Shown here: piece by piece, positions 1 through 7,905 of the stretch
How the letters are laid out: every line of letters begins with the position of its first letter
Numbering within the stretch: the first letter of the stretch is position 1
Assembly: GCA_003427395.1 (NCBI GenBank)
Contig: BFEA01000027.1
Location: forward strand, 3,742,620 to 3,765,017
Direction of reading: 5' to 3'
Length of the DNA: 22,398 nt
From: Chara braunii
Taxonomy: Eukaryota > Streptophyta > Charophyceae > Charales > Characeae
Position numbers and translations under genes: made by a program
The notes under the pieces: model-generated
What the model was told of the DNA's origin: nothing
Databases searched by the model: none
Seen by the model: only the letters and a program-made list of their open reading frames with translations

Positions 1-18
1 AAGGATCCGACCGTCCTC

Positions 19-262
19 TTTTTTTTTTTTTTTTTTTAAACGAAAACGCCCCCACCAGTGTTAGTGGTGCTGATAAGAGCAGACACCCCTAGCACCTGGG
101 GAGAGGCTCCATCTATGGGTGGGGAGCATCACCTGCTGGAAAACGGGTCCGGCGTCCCATATACAGACTGAATTTGGAGCATATCAAAACAGGATTGTGG
201 GAGGTTCCTGCCAGCATTGATTACCCTGGGATCCAGGGGATTGACTGAGCAGGATATTGGAG
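19..262. repeat. R1 repeat copy 1 with leading poly(T)
   Basis: A run of 19 T (19-37) precedes a copy of the dispersed family I call R1. It begins near 53 with 'ACCAGTGTTAGTGGTGCTG' and continues through 'GGTGGGGAGC' (118-127) and a 'CTGCTGGAAAACGGGTCC' block (133-150). The match to the second long copy at 2480-2668 resumes after a divergent stretch, with 'CCTGCCAGCATTGATT' and 'CCAGGGGATT..CTGAGCAGG'. No protein is encoded. The poly(T) start suggests a retroposon read from the minus strand, but no target-site duplication was found. The family name and function are not known to me. Confidence 0.6.
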
Positions 263-512
263 AGAGGGGGGAGCTTCTTCACCCTGAACCCGGCGCCAGA
301 TACCTGCTGCTACACACTAGGTCCTCCCTCCCCCTACCATTGATTACTTTACTTTGGAATTCAAGGTAATAACTGAGTAACTGCCTGCTCGAGACAAATC
401 AGCCAGGCATCGTTGATTGCTCCCTCAGCGGGGCAGGACTAACTGCCCTCACTTTCTGTACCTCTTTGAGCATCTACCCACCCACTCTACAACTAGTCAA
501 TCAATCATGATC
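263..512. other. No gene seen
   Basis: Unique-looking sequence between the R1 copy and the next poly(T) run. I see no open frame with protein-like composition, no tRNA-like element and no internal repeat. Confidence 0.5.
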
Positions 513-699
513 TTTTTTTTTTTTTTTTTTTTTAACATCTGCTGGTGGCACTGCTGAGGTTGATGCGTATGACCATCTCCCCCCCAGCAGTGCGTACCCG
601 ACAGATGGCTCCTATCTATTGGGGGGGAGCTACAGGGTACGCACTGCTGGGGGAGGATGGTCGTACCTATCAACCTCAGCAGTGCCACCAACGCATGTT
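513..699. repeat. Poly(T)-led foldback hairpin, about 65-bp arms
   Basis: Twenty-one T (513-533) precede a large inverted repeat. The left arm is 534-599 and the right arm 635-699, around a 35-nt centre. Both arms carry 'GGTGGCACTGCTGAGGTTGA' and 'CAGCAGTGCGTACCC' in opposite orientation. By hand the arms agree at roughly 85% or better. The centre contains an R1-like 'GGGGGGGAGC'. It may be a foldback MITE or two short retroposons inserted head to head. Small open frames across it are by-products of the palindrome. An R1-type 'CTGGAAACCGGGTCCAG' block follows at 721-737. Confidence 0.75.
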
Positions 700-882
700 A
701 AAAGAAAGTCTTCGGGTCTACTGGAAACCGGGTCCAGTGGCTTACCCTGAAGTTGAAAGCGGTCTGTCTGACACGACTCAGGAATGAGATACTGTGACGG
801 TTTATCCGTGTTGTGAACAACTGACAAGGTTCACATGCACGGGTCAGGATGAGCTCAGGGGTAATGTGATTCTGCCTGGCAC

Positions 883-1007
883 GTTGGAGGCTTTTTTTTT
901 CTCCTTTTTTTTTTTTAAGCTATATTCTTCTCTCAATTTCACCTCACACTACCTACCAACCACTACTCCTTGCCTGTATGCCTAGAATTAGGAGTTGGAG
1001 GCTTTTT
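883..1007 (-). mobile_element. Truncated R2 retroposon flanked by a 14-bp direct repeat
   Basis: The sequence 'GTTGGAGGCTTTTT' occurs at 883-896 and again at 994-1007, bracketing 97 bp. The insert starts with T-rich sequence and continues with 'TTCACCTCACACTACCTACC' and 'CACTACTCC', which is the reverse complement of the R2 3' terminus also seen at 8616-8665 and 8970-9020. Poly(T) at the left end means a minus-strand insertion with an A tail. The direct repeat looks like a target-site duplication of a retroposon that was 5'-truncated. The T-rich end of the duplication makes its exact length uncertain. Confidence 0.55.
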
Positions 1008-1540
1008 GCTTAGGACCTCCTGGAAACAGAAGCTAATTATAGGATGCTGGTGGCTTAAGCCCCCAGTAGACCCAAAATTAGTCGAATCTGTAGGGCGGGC
1101 CCCAAAATATGTGGGGCGGTAAAGACTGTGGCGGAAGAAAGTAACCGTGGAAAGTACAGGCGAGGGCTTACCAGATCTACTGGAAGAACTTTGGCAAAAG
1201 TATTAAACTCGTAATCTAAAAAAACTCTTAATTACATGGGGTCAGCCAGTCTGAAAGCCATTACCTTGTAAGATTAGATTATGCTCATCAATTGGCCAAC
1301 CTTCTTCTCCCGGATACAATGGACAGTCATTATAGCTGTATTTAGACTGAAAGATACCCCAGATACAGCCATAATGATCGTATGTTGTATTCGGGTATGT
1401 TGTATTCGGGGGACGAAGGTACCTCAGTTGAGTCAGAGTTGGTACACCCCTGAGCTGTTGAAACGCAGACCTGAATTCAGGCTCCACTAGAAGCAGACAA
1501 GAAAAATGCTACAATTCTGAAATATCTAGGGCTGAAGTTG
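1008..1540. other. No gene seen
   Basis: Intergenic sequence before the SINE-like insertion. A short tandem 'TATGTTGTATTCGGG' pair lies near 1381-1411. The open frames here are short and not protein-like, and no splice-flanked exon was recognised. Confidence 0.5.
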
Positions 1541-2012
1541 GATGATCATATCTTTTTTTTTTTTTAATATGAAAAGGCTAATTCCTTAAGTGCAACCAAT
1601 TACCTGTCGAATCTGGACAGGACGGCCTTCCAGGCCTTTTTAATTGTCATTATAGTATTACGGGGGACCCCATAGCAGCCACATCCGTGCTCAAGCCTCC
1701 AAGGAGGGAACATGCGGGAGCTGCACCCACCAGCAGGTGGGCGATACCGGCCAGGGGTCAGCCGGTAGCATCAGGACCGAGCTTCTTCAACGGGCCAGTC
1801 ACTGTGCCTCCCCTCTGGTCCCCCTCCCTTGTGAGCATCAGCAGTCTCTGCTCAATGCCACTCGGGGGGGCCAACGGCATATCTCTAGGTGGCGGGTGCC
1901 AAGCTTGCCCAGGAAGGTACATGAGGCCAGTGGGGATTGAACCCAAGACCTCCTGAATGCCACTTGCGTGCCTTACCAACTGAGCTAGGCCGCTGGATCG
2001 ATGATCATATCT
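1541..2012 (-). mobile_element. tRNA-derived SINE-like element with 13-bp target-site duplication
   Basis: The perfect direct repeat 'GATGATCATATCT' occurs at 1541-1553 and 2000-2012. Between them lie 446 bp that begin on the plus strand with 12 T (1554-1565), an A tail on the minus strand. They end with a tRNA-like head, so the element is inserted in minus orientation: head at 1999, body leftwards, tail at 1554. The tRNA-like part has A-box 'TAGCTCAGTTGG' and B-box 'GGTTCAATCCC' with normal spacing; a non-tRNA body of about 370 bp follows. Tail, duplication and pol III head together are the classic features of a SINE mobilised by LINE machinery. I do not recognise the named family. The perfect duplication suggests a fairly recent insertion. 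Confidence 0.85.
1933..1987 (-). promoter_or_regulatory. Internal RNA polymerase III promoter (A and B boxes) of the SINE
   Basis: On the minus strand the A box is at 1987-1976 ('TAGCTCAGTTGG') and the B box at 1943-1933 ('GGTTCAATCCC'). The spacing is that of a tRNA. The surrounding cloverleaf is imperfect: the acceptor ends pair only partly and the D stem is degenerate. It is therefore a promoter relic of a tRNA, not a tRNA gene. Confidence 0.75.
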
Positions 2013-2479
2013 CAAGGCCGTGACCCTTTTTTTGAAAAAGCAAAAAGAAAAGAATAAATTACACAGTGTTTGGTGGTGGTATTTCCCCCCCCCCCCCCCC
2101 CCCCAAAGGTGGCTCTTTATTACAGCCAGGAAACGCGCGTGGCGTCCCTCACAAAAGAAAGTGGCCCTTGTGAAATGAACAGGCACTTTGGCCTGGAAGA
2201 AATCCAGGTCCCCACTCACCGAACATAGCAACCTTCCCAAAGATTGACACGGGGGTAAAACACAGTCACTGAACCACCAGTAACCCCTGTACACCATCTT
2301 ATCCCCTAGAGAGGCAAACTTACAATCTTAAGAAACCCGGCCATGCGCACAGACTCGTTGTGTGAGTCCCTAACATTTTGTTTGTTTTTTTTTTTCGTTT
2401 TCCTTTTTCCCTTTTTTTTTTAAACTAAGTGCCGTAAGCGGTATTCTTCTCTCTTTTTTTTTTTTGTTTTTGCTGCTAG
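2013..2479. other. No gene seen; C20 homopolymer
   Basis: Intergenic. The striking element is an uninterrupted run of 20 C at 2085-2104, followed by T-rich tracts (2381-2420 and 2452-2475) that lead into an R1 copy. The long antisense frame crossing the C run also crosses the SINE and is not a gene. Confidence 0.6.
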
Positions 2480-2668
2480 GAGAGGTGATAAGAGCACCCC
2501 GTTCTAGCGAGCTTCCTGGTTGCTCCAATCTATCGGTGGGGAGCCGCACCTGCTGGAAACCGGGTCCAGCGTCCCATTACACATCAAAAGTCTGGCAATG
2601 CAATCGAGTGTTGACCTGCCAGCATTGATTGCCCTGGTCCCCAGGGGATTAGCTGAGCAGGTAGACTG
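2480..2668. repeat. R1 repeat copy 2
   Basis: This copy follows a T-rich tract. It contains 'GGTGATAAGAGCA', 'GGTGGGGAGC' (2535-2544), 'CTGCTGGAAACCGGGTCCAG' (2550-2569) and, after a divergent stretch, 'CCTGCCAGCATTGATT' with 'CCAGGGGATTAGCTGAGCAGG'-like sequence. The same blocks occur in the same order in the copy at 53-262, so the unit is at least about 190 bp. No coding capacity is evident. Confidence 0.65.
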
Positions 2669-3394
2669 TTGTAGGGATTTTGTGACTGCAGAGGGTTTCT
2701 GGCAACTCCCCGCCCCATCCGTGAATCTCAGAAGAGATGGCCGTATGTAGTCGTTTCACAGACCGTCTTCCGGTCCGCCATGTGTTCGAGCGAATGGCTT
2801 GCCTCATGAGCTCCTCTTCGGAGGGGGAGTGGGGGTGGCCATGGTCCCCCCTGGGGGGCACTAGGGAGAGGGACTTGGCCTGTCCTCTGTCCTCAAGGCT
2901 CGGGCCCTGTGCACCCCGGGGAACACCGGGGGCCTGCAGTGAGGTAAATGCGGGCCTGCAGTGAGGTAAATGTGTAAACATTGTGTGAGCATTATGTCAC
3001 AAGTTCAGTCAAGGAGAAGGCATGAGGTGGAAGGGGTCCGGGAAATCCGTAAGGGGGCACAGTGGACAGGAGGAATCAATGCATGCCCAGTCCTTGCAAA
3101 TTCTCATATCCTCTAAATTCTTTTGACCATCCGGCTTGTCCCCACTCCGTTCCACCTGCGCTATCCAACCTCGCCTCTCCCCCCCAAACCAGTCCTTGCA
3201 AAATCCCGTGATTGCCCGCGGGACATCACCAGTTTGCTTACACAGGTCCAGCTGGGGGCTTAGTTCATGCCATCTTCGGGTTATCTCCAGCTGGATCTGC
3301 TGCTGTATTTGTTGTGTAATCTCCGCTCCTATCCGCACCTTCTCAATCACAATGAGGCATAGTGCCCACAGCACCGCCCATCTATTCTTATCTC
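2669..3394. other. No supported gene
   Basis: Intergenic. 'GCGGGCCTGCAGTGAGGTAAATG' occurs nearly twice in tandem near 2932-2972. A minus-strand open frame at 3009-3455 (148 codons) has a hydrophobic segment and a basic, Q-rich middle. However, its first codons lie inside an R2 repeat and no homologue is recognised, so I do not call it a gene. Confidence 0.5.
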
Positions 3395-3520
3395 GTCTTT
3401 TTACTACCCTACCTACCGCCACTCCTCCGTTTATACTGGGGACTCCTGCACGCATGCTGCCCCCCGCACTAGTTGGGGGTGGTCAGGCAGTAGGGTGGGG
3501 CTGCTGGTGGGGGGGGCAGC
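3395..3520 (-). repeat. R2 repeat copy, minus strand
   Basis: Read on the minus strand this has a diverged 'CAGCCCCACCCT' block, then 'GCATGCGTGCAGGAGTCCCC', then 'GGAGGAGTGGCGGTAGGTAG'. The same order is found in the right arm of the 8836-9034 foldback. The 3' end passes into an A-rich rather than pure poly(A) sequence. It is diverged, so probably old. Confidence 0.5.
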
Positions 3521-3603
3521 TAACGGGAAGACTCGTGGTTCTACGGTTTTCTGTGCCCCTTTCAAATTTCGTCTCTAAAGGGGTTGTATACTCTGCTTTT
3601 GGG

Positions 3604-3745
3604 TTTGTCTTTGGTGGGATATCCATCGGTTGTTTTTACGCCGGACAGCTCTTGTAGTTTTTATTTTCTGGTGCTTTGTCTTTGGTGGGATATCCATGGG
3701 TTGTTTTTACGTCAGATAGTTCTTATAGTTTTTATTTTCTGGTGC
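3604..3745. repeat. 71-bp tandem duplication
   Basis: Two adjacent units of 71 bp (3604-3674 and 3675-3745) share 'TTTGTCTTTGGTGGGATATC' at the start and 'AGTTTTTATTTTCTGGTGC' at the end. They differ at only a few positions. An open frame runs through both units but reads as low-complexity hydrophobic peptide, so a coding role is unlikely. Confidence 0.85.
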
Positions 3746-4944
3746 AATTTTGCATATGCTTTTGTATTTTGCGGAAGCTTTCATTTCTGAGTAGAAAAAT
3801 ATCGGAGTTGATGTAGAGTTTTCGTGCGCCTTAGCAAGTGCGCCTAGAATTTCTTTTCGGGCTTTTCAATTTCAAATTGGTCGTCGTAATTAAAGGCAGT
3901 GTTCACTGACATTTCACGTAACTGTTCTGGTGCCTTCATGTTTTCCGCGTATGCATTTCTGCCCCCGTGCCTTTGCATGCAAACTTTTCTTATGTTCTTC
4001 TTCCTTCTCGCCTGTGCCTTCCACGACATAGTGCATTGTCTTCCTCTCCCTCTCTTTGTGCCTTCTTCCTCTTGTTGATCTCATTGAATCTTGGTCCTGC
4101 CGTACACCATCTCTCGTGACCTCTCTTCCCACGTTCGTCTACACCTTGAAGCATCTTGTCAAACCCGAGTGACGGTAGAAACTGGATCGTGTAGAGAGGC
4201 TTGAACCGCTCAATCTGCACTTGGACTGGCTATGAGCACTCTTGGAGGATAGACATGGGCTTCCTTGTTTGTTCCCCCTTCTCTCCCCTCCCCGTCTTCT
4301 ACCCCTTCAGCACATCCCTTCGCCGCTTCCTTCGCAACTGTAAATCTCACAAGCGCGTCTTCCGCTTTCTCTCGCATATCATCAGCCAGCTCAGCTGTAG
4401 TGGATAGATAGTGGTGATTGACAAGTCGGAAAGCCCCGATGGGTCTGTCGCAGATTCGCGGGATGGCATAGCTGCAAAGGAATGCAGGATTGGGCGGGCC
4501 GGCGCAGAAGTTGGGTTGACGGGGTGACAATTCCTAAGGAGTGTGCTGAGTACGGGACGGCGAGGATCGTCGGGACTTAGGCTGGGTAAGAGATGGTGGT
4601 GGTTGGTCGACCAATGTGCCACGTGAATGAGAGCGGAATGATCCACTTCTTCTTCTTCTTCATCATCGATCTATTTTGAATGAGAGTTTGCATGTCGAGG
4701 TGCCATCTTCTTCATCTTCATCTTTGTCTTGCTTGGCCTTTCTTATGAGTCTCATAATCCTTGATTTGCTTGAATGGATGTAGGAATGCGAGTCTTTGAA
4801 TGGTTGTGAACGTGTCACTGTCTGTTCCTTTCTCTTTTCTGTGGAATGGATGTTATCAGTTCATCTTTGCGTGAATGGATGTTATCACTTCATCCGCGCC
4901 ATATTCCTTCTGTCTTTAAAGAATGCATGTGTTTGTTCTGGGAA
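3746..4944. other. No supported gene; unassigned minus-strand open frames
   Basis: Two minus-strand open frames (3914-4132, basic and K/R/E-rich; 4210-4530, with an acidic-basic stretch around 'AELADDMREKAEDALVRF') look more protein-like than average. I recognise neither, and neither has a convincing start or splice context. A diverged pair of 'GAATGGATGTTATCA' blocks lies near 4845-4890. Otherwise T- and C-rich intergenic sequence. Confidence 0.4.
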
Positions 4945-5079
4945 CCCATTGCACCCTGACCTCTAGGGCACGGGGCAACATGCAGCATCCCCTTCACTGT
5001 GAGTGGTAGCTATGCCTGCAGGGGTCCCCTCTCTAGCCTTTTTTTTCCCTTTTTTACCAGTGATAGTTACTGTTGCTGT
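4945..5079 (+). repeat. R2 repeat copy followed by an R1-type start
   Basis: Plus-strand R2 sequence at about 4945-5040 carries 'GGGCAACATGCAGCATCCCC' and 'GTAGCTATGCCTGCAGGGG', matching both arms of the 8616-9034 foldback. It stops at a T-rich tract. At 5056 'TACCAGTGATAGTTACTG' begins, which matches the R1 start at 5528. One element may have inserted into or next to the other. Confidence 0.55.
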
Positions 5080-5309
5080 TTCTATTCTTTTTTTCCCCCT
5101 AAAAAGGCGATGGCCTTGAGATATCAAAAATAGAGTAGAAACATTTCTAGTCGGATGAATTTGGGCGCTTCTGTAGTGGCCTGTACTTCCTAAAATAGTG
5201 GCTTGTCAAAGGGCACGGCACGACTTCAGGATTAAAAAAAAAGAGAGAGATCATCATTGAGCTGACCGGCCGCAGGCATTTCAGAAATATTTGGTTTCAC
5301 TCATTGAGT

Positions 5310-5390
5310 TCCATCATCTGGATTTGAACATTGGTCTGTTTTTCAACAGTTCATTGGTTTACCCACTGAGTTAGGCTCTTGGGTAACTGC
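5310..5390 (-). mobile_element. tRNA-like SINE head or tRNA relic
   Basis: On the minus strand 'TAACTCAGTGGG' (A-box-like) is followed at tRNA-like spacing by 'TGTTCAAATCC' (B-box-like). A possible anticodon-arm hairpin, 'CTGTTGAAAAACAG', lies between them. The cloverleaf is incomplete and I find neither a clear tail nor a target-site duplication. A poly(A) run lies at 5233-5242 and T-rich tracts near 5400-5423. It is most likely an old tRNA-derived retroposon, unrelated in sequence to the one at 1554-1999. Confidence 0.5.
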
Positions 5391-5528
5391 TGCTGGTTCT
5401 TTTTTCTTTTTCCTTTTTTTTTCTGAAAGGAAATTATACTTATATAGACTGCTGCTTGGTTCTATTACTGGTACCCAATCCATTTCTCGCTGCTTCATTT
5501 TTCACTCCTCATTCATTTGCCGTGGTCT

Positions 5529-5645
5529 ACCAGTGATAGTTATGCTAGGGGTGCTGATAGGAGCAGGCAGCACTAGCACTCTCGGGGAGCCTCCATCTTA
5601 TTGGTGGGGAGCGACACCTGCTGGAAATGGGGTCCAGCGTCCCTT
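5529..5645. repeat. R1 repeat copy 3 (partial)
   Basis: This copy contains 'ACCAGTGATAGTTATGCTAG', 'GGTGCTGATAGGAGCAGGCA', 'GGTGGGGAGC' (5602-5611) and 'CTGCTGGAAATGGGGTCCAG' (5618-5637). The downstream part present in the copies at 53 and 2480 is missing, so this one is truncated at its right end. Confidence 0.6.
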
Positions 5646-5675
5646 TTGACCCTTGTAGTTTTTTGTTTGAAACAG

Positions 5676-5791
5676 ACATTTGGCTGACACGAGCAGCACA
5701 CTGCAGAGCCTACCTACAGAAGAACGACTGGTCTTGGATATAATAAAGCAGCAGTATCAGTGTGGAACCTTGCCAAGAGGCTTGGCAGTGG
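5676..5791 (+). CDS. Candidate isolated exon, function unknown
   Basis: The stretch is preceded by a pyrimidine-rich tract ending 'GAAACAG', a plausible 3' splice site, and ends at 'GTGG|GTAACT', a plausible 5' splice site. The frame between them is fully open and protein-like: it includes 'LPTEERLVLDIIKQQYQCG'. There is no ATG; the frame continues open to 5955 if the splice site is not used. A diverged internal repeat (QYQCGTLPRGL and QFLCGILAREM) lies in that longer frame. I do not recognise the family. No partner exon can be identified nearby, so it may be a gene fragment carried among repeats or chance. Confidence 0.3.
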
Positions 5792-6250
5792 GTAACTGGT
5801 GTTTGGTATCGGATGCAAATGTGCAGTTTCTGTGTGGCATCTTAGCAAGAGAAATGGTTGTGCACGACTGTGTACAACAGAGCCACTACCATTTTTTGCA
5901 GAACCTATGCACATTTGAGCTATTTTATTTGTGGTGTACTTGTAAGACCTTGTGAGACGAGTGTGTGTGGAAGTGTACAATTGAGCTTCTTTAGTGATGG
6001 AATCTGTGAAGAACCGGCTCGGCGGTGTGTTGCAGTGTAGTAGTGGTACTGTGCAATAGAGTCTCCTTGTATGTCCAGCTTGCGAGGTGCCACATGTGCG
6101 ATCCACGGGTGCGTTCCCATTCCTCAGTCGCCTTTCCAGCGGGATGAACTCCCCTCTGCTGGCCCTCGTGTCTCTTCTATCCTTCATACTACCAAGTTGC
6201 ATTCGAGAGATCCATGCGTGGCCGGCATGGAGCAGAGGGCGAGGGGGAGG
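5792..6250. other. No supported gene
   Basis: Apart from the open-frame continuation to 5955, this stretch shows no motif, repeat or RNA element that I can support. Confidence 0.4.
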
Positions 6251-6302
6251 CCGTAGGAGTAGCGGTAGGTAAGTAGTGGGTCAAAAAAAAAAAAAAAAAA
6301 AA
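6251..6302 (+). repeat. R2 3' end with 20-nt poly(A)
   Basis: The sequence 'CCGTAGGAGTAGCGGTAGGT' and 'AAGTAGTGGGTC' matches the R2 3' terminus and runs directly into 20 A (6283-6302). This is the cleanest view of where the R2 body stops and its tail starts. Confidence 0.6.
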
Positions 6303-6366
6303 GGGAAGAAAAGACTCAGTTACCCAGGTTCTCTGTTCTGTCAATCTCCCAGGAGGCAGATTCGCA

Positions 6367-6388
6367 TTCGTGCTGTCTTTAGCACGAA
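6367..6388. repeat. Small perfect hairpin
   Basis: Arms 'TTCGTGCT' (6367-6374) and 'AGCACGAA' (6381-6388) pair perfectly around a 6-nt loop 'GTCTTT'. There is no T run directly after it to suggest a terminator. Significance is uncertain. Confidence 0.5.
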
Positions 6389-6576
6389 CATAGCAATGGT
6401 GGGGCCGTCCCTGCACGCAATCGTGAAGTGGGGCGCAGCCATAGCCTTGCGGACAGACGAGCAGAGGTGCTAATATTAGGATCTGGCAGGGCTCACTGAC
6501 ATATGTGGGTCTGCCTCTTATTGATTGGATGGTAGGCAGGCCCCCGAGTCTGGAACCTTGTTCAGATCGAAGGTTA

Positions 6577-6696
6577 GGGCATTGCCACACCACGCCTGAA
6601 ATGTGCAAAATGAGAATGAACTGCCCGCTAGAACATGGCCAGATGCACCCGTGACATTTGTCCTTTTCACATTTCAAGAGTGGTGTGGCGAGGCCC
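6577..6696. repeat. Inverted repeat, 29-bp arms
   Basis: Arms 6577-6605 and 6668-6696 match at 25 of 29 positions in opposite orientation and include 'GCCACACCAC' and 'TGAAATGTG'. The centre is 62 nt. The right arm is followed by A-rich sequence. It may be the terminal inverted repeats of a very small element or a diverged foldback. Confidence 0.6.
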
Positions 6697-7163
6697 TTAA
6701 AAAAGGGAAGAAAAAAAAGACGGGGTTCTTTTTTATTTCTTGCTCTTTGAGCCTGCCAGATCTTTGGTGACCACTGACGTCCGTGCAAGGTTGATTCAGA
6801 ACTGGGGAAATTTGAAAAAACGGGAAAAAAAAAACAGGGGAATGCAGTGACCCCTGGTCTGAACGAGCTGTTGGCATCTCACGCACAAGCGGCTGGAGTG
6901 GGCATGCTTGGGGCGAGGTCCCAGAGCAAAGAGGATTGGAATGAACCCCTGCATCAGGACATGTTTGTGGAAAGGTGGAGGAAATAGTGACTGAACTGCT
7001 TTTCTGCACCTCTACTTAAAACACGCCCAGGTTCAGGAGCTTAATCCACCCTCTTTGCTAGTGGGTAACTCGCCCTTTGGTTACTGTACTGTTGTCAGGG
7101 CCCTCAAATTCACGGCTGAGCTGACCGCTTTTGTGTGGAGACTGATGGCGGGAACGGATTGGG
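6697..7163. other. No gene seen
   Basis: A-rich tracts at 6700-6720 and 6816-6836, then unique intergenic sequence. No protein-like frame is recognised. Confidence 0.5.
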
Positions 7164-7230
7164 GTGCTAGTGATGGCTGCTTTTACCAGCAGCACTAGCA
7201 CTGCAGGGGGGGGGTTAAAAAAAAAAAAAA
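7164..7230. repeat. Short hairpin with R1-like bases, then poly(A)
   Basis: 'GTGCTAGTGATGGCTGCT' (7164-7181) faces 'ACCAGCAGCACTAGCAC' (7185-7201) in an imperfect hairpin. 'CAGCACTAGCACT' is also found in the R1 copy at 5529-5645. A G-rich run and 14 A (7217-7230) follow. It looks like a remnant of the same poly(A)/poly(T)-bounded repeat class. Confidence 0.45.
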
Positions 7231-7582
7231 GGGGAGTTGTGAGTCAGTCGTCTCTCCTTCACGACTTCGGAGAAGAGGGACCCAGTCGCTTGGCATACGA
7301 TTGTCAGGGCTACCCCAGTTAACGCCAGTGGCGCCCTACGGTGGGTCTTTTATCTCGGGCTTTTCTATTTTTCTCCTCCCGGAAGGAGATGGGGGCTCAA
7401 CCCGAGGTACCTGTATGCGTCTTCCGTGTGGGGAAAAAACAAAAACAAAAAAGGAGGGACATACTACATACAAAGAGGGACATACTACATACATACCTCG
7501 TTGGAGAGTGAGGACTGTTTCTTTAGCGGGAGGGACTTCCGAACCCCTGTGAAACCATATATACCGGCATTGCAGGTGAACT

Positions 7583-7905
7583 TTTTTTTTTGTTTTTTTG
7601 AAAGAAATAAAGACTATCCATGGAACACAAGCGGCCGGGAATCCCTAGAAACGACCTTGGGCCAGGTCCCACTAGCAGCATTGAGGAAACTCAACGCTCG
7701 AATCTGGACAAGTTTTTGGACGTGTGCAGAAAATCGCGTTAGTTTCCTCAACGCACATCTCCACAAACACGTCCAAATTCGGGCGGATGCAGATAGTTGG
7801 ACTAGACCCCGTGAAAGTACTGGGGCCAATACGCAGCTTAGTCTCCTGAAAACGGGGTCCAGTGTTCCATAATGCTTTCTCTCCAAAAAAAAAAAGAAAG
7901 GTTGG
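7583..7905. repeat. Nested palindromic element bounded by poly(T) and poly(A)
   Basis: The outer ends are T-rich on the left (7582-7598) and A-rich on the right (7886-7902), with 'TGGAACAC' (from 7621) facing 'GTGTTCCA' (7862-7869). Inside, 'GAGGAAACT' with 'AACGC' (7683-7697) faces 'GCGTT' with 'AGTTTCCTC' (7736-7749). 'GGACGTGT' faces 'ACACGTCC', and 'CGAATCTGGAC' faces 'GTCCAAATTCG'. Several alternative stems are therefore possible. The right part holds an R1 tail-like block (7843-7870). No protein is likely; the frames on both strands mirror each other. Confidence 0.6.

Noticed and set aside
1920-1999. Functional tRNA gene on the minus strand
   Set aside because: A and B boxes are good, but acceptor and D stems do not pair properly and the sequence is the head of a duplicated-flank retroposon.
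1758-2297. 179-codon minus-strand open frame
   Set aside because: It runs through the tRNA-like SINE, the duplication and the C20 run (poly-Gly), so it is a by-product of repeats.
3009-3455. 148-codon minus-strand protein
   Set aside because: The first codons lie in an R2 copy, no domain is recognised, and the opposite strand is equally open.
6189-7009. Minus-strand frames with poly-Phe runs
   Set aside because: They translate poly(A) tails of inserted repeats and contain no domain.
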